A DNA stretch of 63,785 nucleotides, taken from the IMG/VR virus record IMGVR_UViG_3300046318_000369, positions 1-63,785 of that record. One strand, given 5' to 3'. Below, piece after piece: positions 26,996-37,500 of this stretch (position 1 is its first letter; every line of letters begins with the position of its first letter). Source of the stretch: a virus. The notes beneath the pieces are model-generated. The model made no database searches. It saw nothing but the letters and a program-made list of their open reading frames with translations, and was not told the DNA's origin. A program made the position numbers and the translations under genes.

Positions 26996-27586
26996 ATGTT
27001 ATTTAATGTAAATCCACAACTTGATAAAAGAGTATTTATAGTTGATAATTTTTATAGTGATCCATATGCTGTTAGAGAGTATGCATTACAACAGGAATTT
27101 TTTGATGATGAAGGCTATATAGGAAATAGGACTAGAAAACAATTCTTTATTCCGGGTGTTAAAGAAGCATTTGAGAATATTATTGGAGAAAAAATAAAAG
27201 GTTGGCTTCCTGAAGACGATTGGGGAAGATACGGAATGAATGCCAGATTTCAATATAATGTATCTGGTCAGCCATTGGTATATCATTGCGATGCACAAAA
27301 GTGGGCAGCTATGATATATCTTACACCTGATGCACCATTTGAAGCTGGCACTAGCATGTATGCTCATAAAAAAACAAGGATTAGACATATGCATGAGCCT
27401 GAGCCTATGAGAGCATTTAATCAAAAGACTTTTTTAGATCCTACTCCATATCAACCGGTGGATGTAGTAGGTAATGTTTTTAACAGATTGGTTATTTTTG
27501 ATGGACAAATGATACATGCTGCATCATGCTACTTTGGTGATAATATAACAAACTGTAGGTTATGGCATATGTTTTTCTTTGATTGA
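26996..27586 (+). CDS. Putative 2-oxoglutarate/Fe(II)-type oxygenase (DUF6445-like)
   Basis: About 196 residues when started at the ATG at 26996. A TTG at 26990 in the same frame would overlap the preceding stop and is less likely; TTAGGA upstream can serve as ribosome site. The N-terminus (V-F-I-V-D-N-F-Y-S-D-P) and Y-H-C-D-A-Q-K-W-A near residue 95 resemble oxygenase-like DUF6445 proteins, with H-x-D as likely iron ligands. A distal H lies in D-G-Q-M-I-H-A-A-S, followed by N-C-R-L, whose Arg could bind 2-oxoglutarate. Marine phages often carry such genes. It closes the first modification block and could hydroxylate a protein or sugar; family assignment is from pattern only. Confidence 0.6.
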   Translation: MLFNVNPQLDKRVFIVDNFYSDPYAVREYALQQEFFDDEGYIGNRTRKQFFIPGVKEAFENIIGEKIKGWLPEDDWGRYGMNARFQYNVSGQPLVYHCDAQKWAAMIYLTPDAPFEAGTSMYAHKKTRIRHMHEPEPMRAFNQKTFLDPTPYQPVDVVGNVFNRLVIFDGQMIHAASCYFGDNITNCRLWHMFFFD

Positions 27587-27591
27587 TATTG

Positions 27592-27599
27592 CATAAATA
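27592..27599 (+). promoter_or_regulatory. Late promoter (CATAAATA) of the propeller genes
   Basis: Contains the complete ATAAATA core, five bases after the preceding stop. Predicted start near 27605, with AAGGAG at 27616-27621 as a near-ideal ribosome site for the ATG at 27627. It probably drives all three propeller genes and the genes beyond, since the gaps are 9-15 bases. Confidence 0.83.
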
Positions 27600-27626
27600 A
27601 TATTGCCGAGTTCATAAGGAGCGAAG

Positions 27627-30600
27627 ATGGCAATAAAAATTGCAGGAACGAGTGTAATTGATAATAGTAAATCTATAGTCAATCCAAACAAAATATATTT
27701 CAATCCAACATTTCAAACATTACCCGCAGGAGTTAACCAGTCAGTACCCTCAAGCGTGTTGTTGTCGATAATTGACAATCCAAATTCTTATGACACCAGT
27801 CAATATGATTTGTTTGGTCATTCAGTAGCCATATCTGGTAAATATGCTATCGTTGGTGCATATCAAGAAGAAGACGCAGGTGGTGCGTTTTCAGGAAAAG
27901 CATATATCTTCGAAGTAACAACTGGCCAATTACTTTGGAGACTAAACAATCCTAACGCTTATAGCACAAGTGCAAGTGATTATTTTGGTAGTCCGGTAGC
28001 AATATCAGACAACTATGCTATTGTTGGTGCATTTCAAGAAGATGATGCAGGTGGTTTTAGTTCCGGTAAAGCATATATTTTCAACGTAACAACCAGTGCA
28101 CTAGTCTGGACACTAAACAATCCTAATGCTTATAGTACCGGTTCTAATGACTATTTTGGTTTCTCAGTAGGAATATCGGGCAATTATGCTATTGTCGGTG
28201 CATATAATGAAAGTGATGCAGGCGGTGCTGGTTCTGGAAAAGCCTATATCTTTAATGTAACTACTGGTCAATTAGTATGGACATTAAACAATCCTAATGC
28301 TTATAGTTCAAGTGGATATGATTATTTTGGTTATTCAGCAGCAATAGATGGTAACTATGCTATCGTTGGCGCATACGGTGAAGATGATGCTGGTGGTGCT
28401 ATGTCTGGAAAAGCATATATTTTTAATGTTACTACTGGTCAATTAGTATGGACATTAGATAATCCTAATGCTTATGATACTTCAGATTATGATTGGTTTG
28501 GCACCAGAGTAGCGATATCCGGTAACTATGCTATTGTTGGTTCGTCCGAGGACGATGCAGTTGGAGAAAGTTCAGGAAAAGCATATATTTTCGACGTAAC
28601 AACTGGTCAATTACTATGGACACTAAATAATCCTAATGCGTATGGTACAGGTGAGTATGATCGGTTTGGTGAATCAGTGTCGATCTCAGGTAACTATGCT
28701 ATTGTTGGTGCATATGAAGAAGACGATCCACCATATGAATACAGTTCAGGTAAAGCATACATCTTTAATGTTACTACCGGGCAATTGCTCTGGACATTAG
28801 ATAACCCTACTGCTTATAGTACAGGTAACGCTGATAATTTTGGATGGGCCGTAGCAATATCGGGTAACTATGCTATTGTGGGCGCGCGAGGTGAATCTGA
28901 AGCAGGTGCAGGTAGTGCTTCGGGTAAGGCATATATATATGTAACAAATCAATATAACCAAGTATACGAACAATACACCTCGGTGATTGCTTCCGTAAAC
29001 GACTATGATTACGGAGCAACCCGAAAATATGTTAGAGGAACTAAACTGTGGACATTAAACAATCCTAATGCTTATAGTACAAGTGCATACGATATTTTTG
29101 GTTACTCAGTAGCAATATCAGGTAACTATGCTATCGTTGGTGCGGTTAATGAAGATGATGCGGGTGGCATTAATTCAGGTAAAGCATACATCTATAACGT
29201 TACTACTGGTGCGTTAGTCTGGACATTGAATAACCCTAATGCTTATAGTACAAGTGACAGTGATTATTTTGGTTGGTCAGTAGCAGTAGATGGTAACTAT
29301 GCTATTGTTAGTGCATATCTTGAAGATGATGCAAGTGGCTTTAATTCTGGTAAAGCATACATCTACAGCGTTACTACTGGTGCGCTAGTCTGGACACTAA
29401 ATAACCCTAATCTTTATAGTACAAGTCTAAATGATTTTTTTGGTACTTCAGTAGCAATATCGGGTAACTATGCAATCGTTGGTGCATATGGTGAAGATGA
29501 TACAGGCGGTAATGATTCAGGAAAGGCATACGTCTATAACGTCACTACTGGTGCACTGATCTGGACACTAAATAACCCTAATCCTTATGGTACAAGTGCA
29601 AGTGATAACTTTGGTCAATCAGTAGCAATATCAGGTAACTATGCTATTGTTGGTGCAGTTGGTGAGGATGATGCAAGTGGTACTTTTTCTGGTAAAGCCT
29701 ACATCTATAATGTAACTACAGGTGCACTGGTCTGGACACTGAATAATCCCAATCCTTATAGCACATCGTTATATGATTATTTTGGTTCTTCAGTAGCAAT
29801 ATCAGGTAACTATGCTATCGTTGGTGCATGTTTTGAAGATGATGCAAGTGGTACTGATTCTGGAAAGGCATACATCTATAACGTTACTACAGGTGCACTA
29901 TTGTGGACATTGAATAATCCTAATCCATATAGTACAAGTCAAAATGATAATTTTGGTGTTTCAGTAGCAATATCGGGTAACTATGCAATCGTTGGTGCAT
30001 ATCAAGAAGAAGACGCAGGTGGCACTGATTCTGGAAAAGCATACATCTACAATGTTACTACTGGCCAATTACTTTGGACATTGAATAATCCTAATGCGTA
30101 TAGTACAAGTTTCGGCGATTATTTTGGTAATTCGGTAGCCATATCCGGTAACTATGCTATTGTTGGTGTATACTACGAAGATGATGCGGGTGGTAATCAA
30201 TCGGGTAAAGCCTACATCTTTGCAGTAAATGACGTTTATGCTCTTAACAATGTAGATTCAGTAAAACTTGCAAATGGGTTTACACTTGACGGTGGTGGCA
30301 AGTTGTTGCAACCAAGTGTACCTGCAGGAGCACTTCTGAAGACTTTTGATAATCCGAATGCTTATAGTACAAGTGCAAATGATAATTTTGGTGTTTCGGT
30401 GGCAATAGATGGTAACTATGCCATTGTGGGTGCATACTGGGAAGATAACATTAGTGGTTCTGATTCGGGTAAAGCATACATTTTTAATGTCACTACTGGT
30501 GCACTACTCTTTACATTAAATAATCCTAATGCATATAGCACAGGTGCAAATGATTATTTTGGTTACTCAGTAGCTGTATCAGGTAATTATGCTATTATTG

Positions 30601-31562
30601 GTGCACGGACCGAAAGTGATGCTAGCGGTACTTCTTCTGGTAAAGCATACATCTATAATGTTACTACTGGTCAATTAATATGGACATTAGATAATCCTAA
30701 TGCTTATAGCACCGGTCAAAGTGATAATTTTGGTTATTCGATGGCAATATCAGGTAATTATGCTATTATTGGTGCAGTATACGAAGATGATTCTAGTGGC
30801 ACCCAATCGGGTAAAGCATATATTTTTAATGTCACTACTGGTGCATTACTTTGGACACTAACTAACCCTAATGCATATAGTACAAGTTCAGGAGATTGGT
30901 TTGGTAATTCAGTAGCAGTATCAGGCAACTATGCTATAGTCAGTGCAGTTCAAGAAGAAGATGCAGGTGGGTCATATTCTGGTAAAGCATACATCTATAA
31001 TGTAACTACAGGCGCTCTAGTCTGGACACTAAATGATCCTAATGCATATAGTACAAGTACCGGCGACAGGTTTGGATACTCGGTGGCAATATCAGGCAAT
31101 TATGCCATTGTTGGCGCAGCGGATGAAGGTGATACAGGTGGTGCGTATTCAGGAAAAGCATACATCTACAATGTTACTACAGGTGAATTACTATATACTT
31201 TAAATAATCCCAATGCATATGGTACACGTGCTAATGACGGGTTTGGTGTTTCGGCAGCAATATCGGGTAACTATGCTATCGTTGGTGCAACAGGGGAAGA
31301 TGATGCAGGCGGTAATGGTTCGGGTAAAGCATACATCTTTAATGTTACTACTGGCGCATTAGTGTGGACATTGGATAATCCTAATGCTTATGATACAAGT
31401 ACAGCTGATATGTTCGGTGGGTTGATAGGAATGTCAGGTGACTACGCTATCATTAGTGCATATGCTGAAGATGATGCAGGTGGCACTACTTCCGGTAAAG
31501 CATACTTATTCTCCGTACGTGATCTGACATATTTGGATCGGTTAGTTCAAATGGTTTCTTAA
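27627..31562 (+). CDS. FG-GAP repeat protein predicted to fold as three seven-bladed propellers (1)
   Basis: A 1311-residue putative adhesin. The N-terminal 40 residues (MAIKIAGTSVIDNSK) resemble the short attachment module of phage fibre proteins. The rest is 21 repeats of about 55-57 residues with the form N-P-N-A-Y-S-T-S-x-x-D-x-F-G-x-S-V-A-I-S-G-N-Y-A-I-V-G-A, then E-D-D-A-G-G, S-G-K-A-Y-I-F, T-T-G-x-L-x-W-T-L. This matches FG-GAP-type blades. Long irregular linkers after blade 7 (around 28960-29050) and blade 14 (around 30220-30350) divide it into 7+7+7. Acidic D-x-F-G and E-D-D loops could bind calcium. No signal peptide, anchor or catalytic motif. Likely a virion receptor-binding protein. 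Confidence 0.72.
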   Translation: MAIKIAGTSVIDNSKSIVNPNKIYFNPTFQTLPAGVNQSVPSSVLLSIIDNPNSYDTSQYDLFGHSVAISGKYAIVGAYQEEDAGGAFSGKAYIFEVTTGQLLWRLNNPNAYSTSASDYFGSPVAISDNYAIVGAFQEDDAGGFSSGKAYIFNVTTSALVWTLNNPNAYSTGSNDYFGFSVGISGNYAIVGAYNESDAGGAGSGKAYIFNVTTGQLVWTLNNPNAYSSSGYDYFGYSAAIDGNYAIVGAYGEDDAGGAMSGKAYIFNVTTGQLVWTLDNPNAYDTSDYDWFGTRVAISGNYAIVGSSEDDAVGESSGKAYIFDVTTGQLLWTLNNPNAYGTGEYDRFGESVSISGNYAIVGAYEEDDPPYEYSSGKAYIFNVTTGQLLWTLDNPTAYSTGNADNFGWAVAISGNYAIVGARGESEAGAGSASGKAYIYVTNQYNQVYEQYTSVIASVNDYDYGATRKYVRGTKLWTLNNPNAYSTSAYDIFGYSVAISGNYAIVGAVNEDDAGGINSGKAYIYNVTTGALVWTLNNPNAYSTSDSDYFGWSVAVDGNYAIVSAYLEDDASGFNSGKAYIYSVTTGALVWTLNNPNLYSTSLNDFFGTSVAISGNYAIVGAYGEDDTGGNDSGKAYVYNVTTGALIWTLNNPNPYGTSASDNFGQSVAISGNYAIVGAVGEDDASGTFSGKAYIYNVTTGALVWTLNNPNPYSTSLYDYFGSSVAISGNYAIVGACFEDDASGTDSGKAYIYNVTTGALLWTLNNPNPYSTSQNDNFGVSVAISGNYAIVGAYQEEDAGGTDSGKAYIYNVTTGQLLWTLNNPNAYSTSFGDYFGNSVAISGNYAIVGVYYEDDAGGNQSGKAYIFAVNDVYALNNVDSVKLANGFTLDGGGKLLQPSVPAGALLKTFDNPNAYSTSANDNFGVSVAIDGNYAIVGAYWEDNISGSDSGKAYIFNVTTGALLFTLNNPNAYSTGANDYFGYSVAVSGNYAIIGARTESDASGTSSGKAYIYNVTTGQLIWTLDNPNAYSTGQSDNFGYSMAISGNYAIIGAVYEDDSSGTQSGKAYIFNVTTGALLWTLTNPNAYSTSSGDWFGNSVAVSGNYAIVSAVQEEDAGGSYSGKAYIYNVTTGALVWTLNDPNAYSTSTGDRFGYSVAISGNYAIVGAADEGDTGGAYSGKAYIYNVTTGELLYTLNNPNAYGTRANDGFGVSAAISGNYAIVGATGEDDAGGNGSGKAYIFNVTTGALVWTLDNPNAYDTSTADMFGGLIGMSGDYAIISAYAEDDAGGTTSGKAYLFSVRDLTYLDRLVQMVS

Positions 31563-34500
31563 GGACAAAAAATGGCGATACAAATAAACGGTACAACAGT
31601 TATAAACAACAACCGCCGCGCACTTGCAATCAACAACATTCAATTTGCCGATGGTACTGTACAATCTACTGCGAATCTTGATGCTGCTAAATTGGGAGAG
31701 AATGTAGGAACCGCAGGTGCTCTTATATTCACATTAAATAATCCAGGTACAAATGTAATTTTAAATTCAAATAATGATTATTTTGGTGACCCGGTGGCGA
31801 TAGATGGTAACTATGCTATTGTCGGTGCACCTGAAGAAGATGATGCAAGTGGTGATTCTTCAGGTAAGGCATATATTTTCGACATAACAACCGGTGCATT
31901 AATTCGTACATTAAACAATCCTAATGCTTATGATACAGCTTCGGGGGATTTGTTTGGTAATTCAGTAGCAATATCTGGTAATTATGCTATTGTTGGTGCA
32001 CAGTACGAAGATATTGTTGGTGGTACTAGTTCAGGTAAAGTTTACGTTTTTAACGTAACAACTGGTCAATTACTATGGACATTAAACAACCCTAATGCTT
32101 ACAGTACAAGTTCAGGAGATCGGTTTGGTAATTCAGTAGCCGTATCTGGTAATTATGCTATTGTTGGTGCATATTTTGAGTCTGATGCAAGCGGCGCTAC
32201 TTCCGGTAAAGCATATATTTTCAACGTAACAACTGGCCAACTAGCGTGGATATTAGATAATCCTAATCTATATGGTACTAGCGCAAATGATCAATTTGGT
32301 AATTCAGTATCAATCTCGGGTAACTATGCTATTGTTGGTGCATCTTCAGAAGACGATGCCAGCGGCCTTGGTTCTGGTAAAGCATATATTTTCGACGTAA
32401 CAACTGGCCAATTACTATGGACATTAGATAATCCCAATGCTTACAGTACAAGTGCACTTGATTATTTTGGTTTCTCAGTAGCTGTATCTGGTAACTATGC
32501 AATTGTTGGTGCATATCAAGAAGGTGATACAGGCGGTGCGTATTCAGGAAAAGCATACATCTACAATGTTACTACTGGTACACTACTGTTTACATTGAAT
32601 AACCCTAGTGCTTATAGTACCGGTGCAGATGATAATTTTGGTGAATCAGTATCAATCTCAGATAACTATGCTATCGTTGGCGCATCTTTTGAGTCTGATG
32701 CAGGTGGTTTTAGTTCCGGTAAAGCATATATTTTCGACGTAACAACTGGCCAACTACTATGGACACTAAACAATCCTAATGCTTATAGTACCAGTGCCAA
32801 TGACAGATTTGGTAACAGGGTGGCAATATCCGGCGACTATGCCATTGTTGGCGTATGGGGTGAAGGTGATACAAGCGGTAATCGATCAGGTAAAGTGTAC
32901 ACATTTAGTGCAAGTTCCGGAGTGTATCTCAAAACAATTGATAATCCTAATGTGTACGGTGCAACGATCTATGACCGGTTTGGCAACTCAGTATCAATAT
33001 CAGGTAACTATGCTATCGTTGGTGCATGGACCGAATCCGATGCAACAGGCTTCAATTCAGGAAAAGCATACATTTTCAACGTAACAACCGGTCAATTACT
33101 ATGGACATTAGATAATCCCAATGCTTATAGTACAGGTGCTAATGACAATTTTGGCCAATCAGTTGCAATATCAGGTAACTATGCTATTGTTAGTGCACCG
33201 GGTGAAGCCGAGGCAGGTGGCGGTATTACTTCTGGTAAAGCATACATCTATAATGTTACTAACGGCGCAGTACTTTGGACACTAAACAATCCTAATGCTT
33301 ATAGTACAAGCTTGAATGATAATTTTGGATGGGCCGTAGCAATATCAGGTAACTATGCTATCGTTAATGCATGGGGTGAAGACGATGCAGGTGGTACGTA
33401 CTCGGGAAAAGCTTACATCTATAACGTCACTACTGGTCAATTAGTATGGACACTAAACAATCCGAATGCTTATAGTACAAGCTTGAATGATTATTTTGGT
33501 TATTCAGTAGCCGTATCGGGTAACTATGCTATTGTTGGTGCACATGAAGAAGATGATGCTAGAGGTACTTCTTCTGGTAAAGCCTACATCTATAATGTTA
33601 CTACTGGTCAATTAGTATGGACACTAAACAACCCTAATATATATGGTACTGGAATATCAGATAGATTTGGATTTTCAGTAGCCGTATCGGGTAACTATGC
33701 TATTGTTGGTGCATATCAAGAAGATGAAGGACAAACTGTTTCTCAATCTGGCAAAGCATACATCTATAATGTTACTAACGGCGCATTACTTTGGACACTA
33801 AACAATCCTAATGCTTATAGTACCGGGCTAAATGATGAGTTTGGCTCCAGAGTAGCGATATCCGGTAACTATGCTATTGTTAGTGCATACAACGAAGATG
33901 ATGCTAGCGGTACTTCTTCTGGTAAAGCCTACATCTATAATGTTACTACTGGTGCATTAATTCGTACATTAAACAATCCTAGTGCTTATAGTACAGGTAA
34001 CGGTGATCAATTTGGTAATTCAGTAGCCGTATCAGGTAACTATGCCATTGTCGGTGTACAAACCGAAGATGATGTAGGCGGAGTTGATTCCGGTAAAGCT
34101 TACATATTCCAGATATCTCAGGCAGTAGATTCTGCATATGTTGAAGAAATCAACTTTTCTTCCGGAGCATCTTTAAACTTACTAACGCATAAAGCGTTTC
34201 AAGTAGCACACCCTGCAGGAGGATTAGTGTGGACTTTAGATAATCCAAATGCTTACAGTACAAGCTTCAATGATCAGTTCGGTTACTCATCAGCAATATC
34301 TGGTAATTATGCTATTGTTGGTGCATTTCAGGAAGTTGCACCGTACGGATTAGACTTTTTATATGACTCTGGAACTGCATACATTTATAATGTTGCAACG
34401 GGACAATTGTTGCATACATTAATTAATCCAAATCCTTTAATCCCTAACATATATGATACTGATTATTTTGGTTATTCGGTAGCAATATCAGGAAATTATG

Positions 34501-37500
34501 CTATTGTTGGTGCATATACCGAATACAATGCAGCCGGCAGCACAAATTCCGGTAAAGCATATATTTTCAACGTAACAACTGGCCAATTATTATGGACATT
34601 AGATAATCCTAATGCATATAGTACAAGTGCAGGTGATCAGTTTGGTTATTCAGTAGCAATATCAGGTAACTATGCTATCGTTGGCGCATGGCAAGAAGAT
34701 GATGCAAGTGGTACTTCTTCTGGTAAAGCATATATTTTTAATGTCACTACTGGTGCATTACTTTGGACACTAACTAACCCTAATGCATATAGTACAAGTG
34801 CTAATGACGGGTTTGGTGCTTCAGTGGCAATATCAGGTAACTATGCTATTGTTAGTGCAAGTTACGAAGATGATGTACGTGGTTTTAGTTCCGGTAAAGC
34901 ATATATTTTCAACGTAACAACCGGTGCACTAGTCTGGACACTAAACAATCCTAATGCTTATAGTTCAGGTGGATACGATGGGTTTGGCGTGTCGGTGGCA
35001 ATATCAGGCAACTATGCCATTGTTGGATCGTTTGAGGATGATGCTAGTGGTCAAAATTCAGGAAAAGCATATATTTTCAACGTAACTACTGGTCAATTAG
35101 TATGGACACTAAACAATCCTAATGCTTATGGTACAGGTAACGGTGATCAATTTGGTACTGTGGTGGCAATATCTGGTAATTATGCTATTGTTGGTGCATA
35201 CTACGAAGATGATGCAGGTGGTACTGAATCAGGAAAAGCATACATTTTCGACATAACAACTGGTCAATTAATATGTACATTAGATAACCCTAATGCGTAT
35301 GATTTTGCAGGAAGCGATGTTTTTGGTTGGTCAGTAGCCATATCGGGTAACTATGCTATTGTTGGTGCATATCAAGAAGATGATGCTAGCGGTTCTGGTT
35401 CTGGTAAATCATACATCTTTTCAATTACTGATCAAACGTATCTTGACAAAATACTTACTGTATCACAATCTATTTTCTAAGAGAATATTATGGCAATAAA
35501 AGTAAACGGGTATAACGCGATTGATGATAGTAGAAATATGTACTTAAGAAGCATTCAATTTGCAGACGGTACAACACAAACTAGTGATGTAATTGCTAGC
35601 TCAAATATTACAACGACTCCAGGAGGGTCGTTACTACAAACAATAAACTATCCTCAATTTTTAAGCCAACTTAGCAGTAACGGCGACAGATTTGGTGTTT
35701 CAGTGGCCGTATCGGGTAACTATGCTATTGTTGGTGCATATAGGGAAGATGATGCAGACGGTAATGATTCAGGAAAAGCATATATCTTTAATGTCACTAC
35801 TGGCGCATTAGTGTGGACACTAAACAATCCTAGTGCTTATAGTACCGGGTTCGATGATGAGTTTGGCTACTCAGTTGCAATATCAGGTAACTATGCTATT
35901 GTTAGTGCAATAAATGAAAGTGATGCAGGTGGTTATAGTTCAGGAAAAGTATACATCTACAATGTTACCACTGGCGCGCTACTATATACTTTAAATAATC
36001 CCAATGCTTATAGTACAAGTCGAAATGACTATTTTGGTTACTCAGTAGCAATATCAGGTAATTATGCTATCGTTGGTGCGAATTGGGAAGGTGATGCTGG
36101 CGGTGCGTATTCAGGTAAAGCATATATTTTTGATGTAACAACTGGCCTACTACTTTGGACATTAGATAATCCTAATGCTTATGGTACCAGTGCCGGAGAC
36201 GGGTTTGGTGACTCTGTGGCCGTATCTGGTAACTATGCTATTGTTGGTGCAAGTTACGAAGCCGATGTAGGTGGTAATAGTTCGGGTAAAGCATATATCT
36301 TTAATGTCACTACTGGCGCATTAGTGTGGACATTGGATAATCCTAATGCTTATAGTACAAGTGAGAATGATAGATTTGGATGGGCTGTAGCAATATCAGG
36401 TAACTATGCTGCTGTCGGTGCAATAAATGAAAGTGATACATCTGGCATATATTCCGGTAAAGCCTATATCTATAACGTCACTACCGGTGCACTACTCTTT
36501 ACACTAAATGATCCTAATGCATATAGTACAAGTACCGGCGACAGGTTTGGATACTCAGTTGCAATATCAGGTAACTATGCCATTGTTGGTGCACCTGAAG
36601 AAGCTGATGTCAACGGCATTGGTTCAGGTAAAGCATACATCTATAACGTCACTACCGGTGCATTACTCTTTACACTAAACAATCCTAATGCGTACGGCAC
36701 CAGTTCGTATGATTATTTTGGTAATTCAGTAGCCGTATCTGGCAATTATGCAATCATTGGTGCATATCAAGAAGCTGATGCTAGTGGGTCACAATCAGGA
36801 AAAGCATACATCTATAATGTTACTACAGGTGTTCGATATTTAACAATTGATAATCCAAATAAGTTTAACGCTAATGGTGCATCATCATATCACGGACGAT
36901 CAGTAGCAATATCAGGTAACTATGCTATCGTTGGCGCACATGGTGAAGATGACATTAGTAGTCCTGATTCGGGTAAAGCATACATCTATAATGTCACTAC
37001 TGGTGAACTAGTCTGGGCACTAGATAATCCTAATGCTTATAGCACAATAACAAATGATAATTTTGGTTTATCAGTCGCAATATCAGGCAACTATGCTGCT
37101 GTCGGTGCAATAAATGAAGATGATGCAAGTGGTATTAGTTCTGGTAAAGCATACATCTTTAATGTTACTACTGGTCAATTAGTATGTACACTAAACAATC
37201 CGAATGCTTATAGTACAAGCGTATTTGATTCTTTTTCAAATAGTTTAGCGATCTCTGGAAATTATGCTATCGTTACTGCATGGGGTGAAGATCAAGCAAG
37301 TACAGGCAGCGGGTCCGGTAAAGCATACATCTTTAATGTCACTACTGGTCAATTAATATGGACACTAAACAATCCAAATGCTTATAGTACAAGTCAAGAT
37401 GATAATTTTGGTACTTCGGTTGCAATATCTGGCAACTATGCTATATTAGGAGCAAATAATGAAGATGCTGCCGATGGTTTACAATCAGGTAAAGCATACA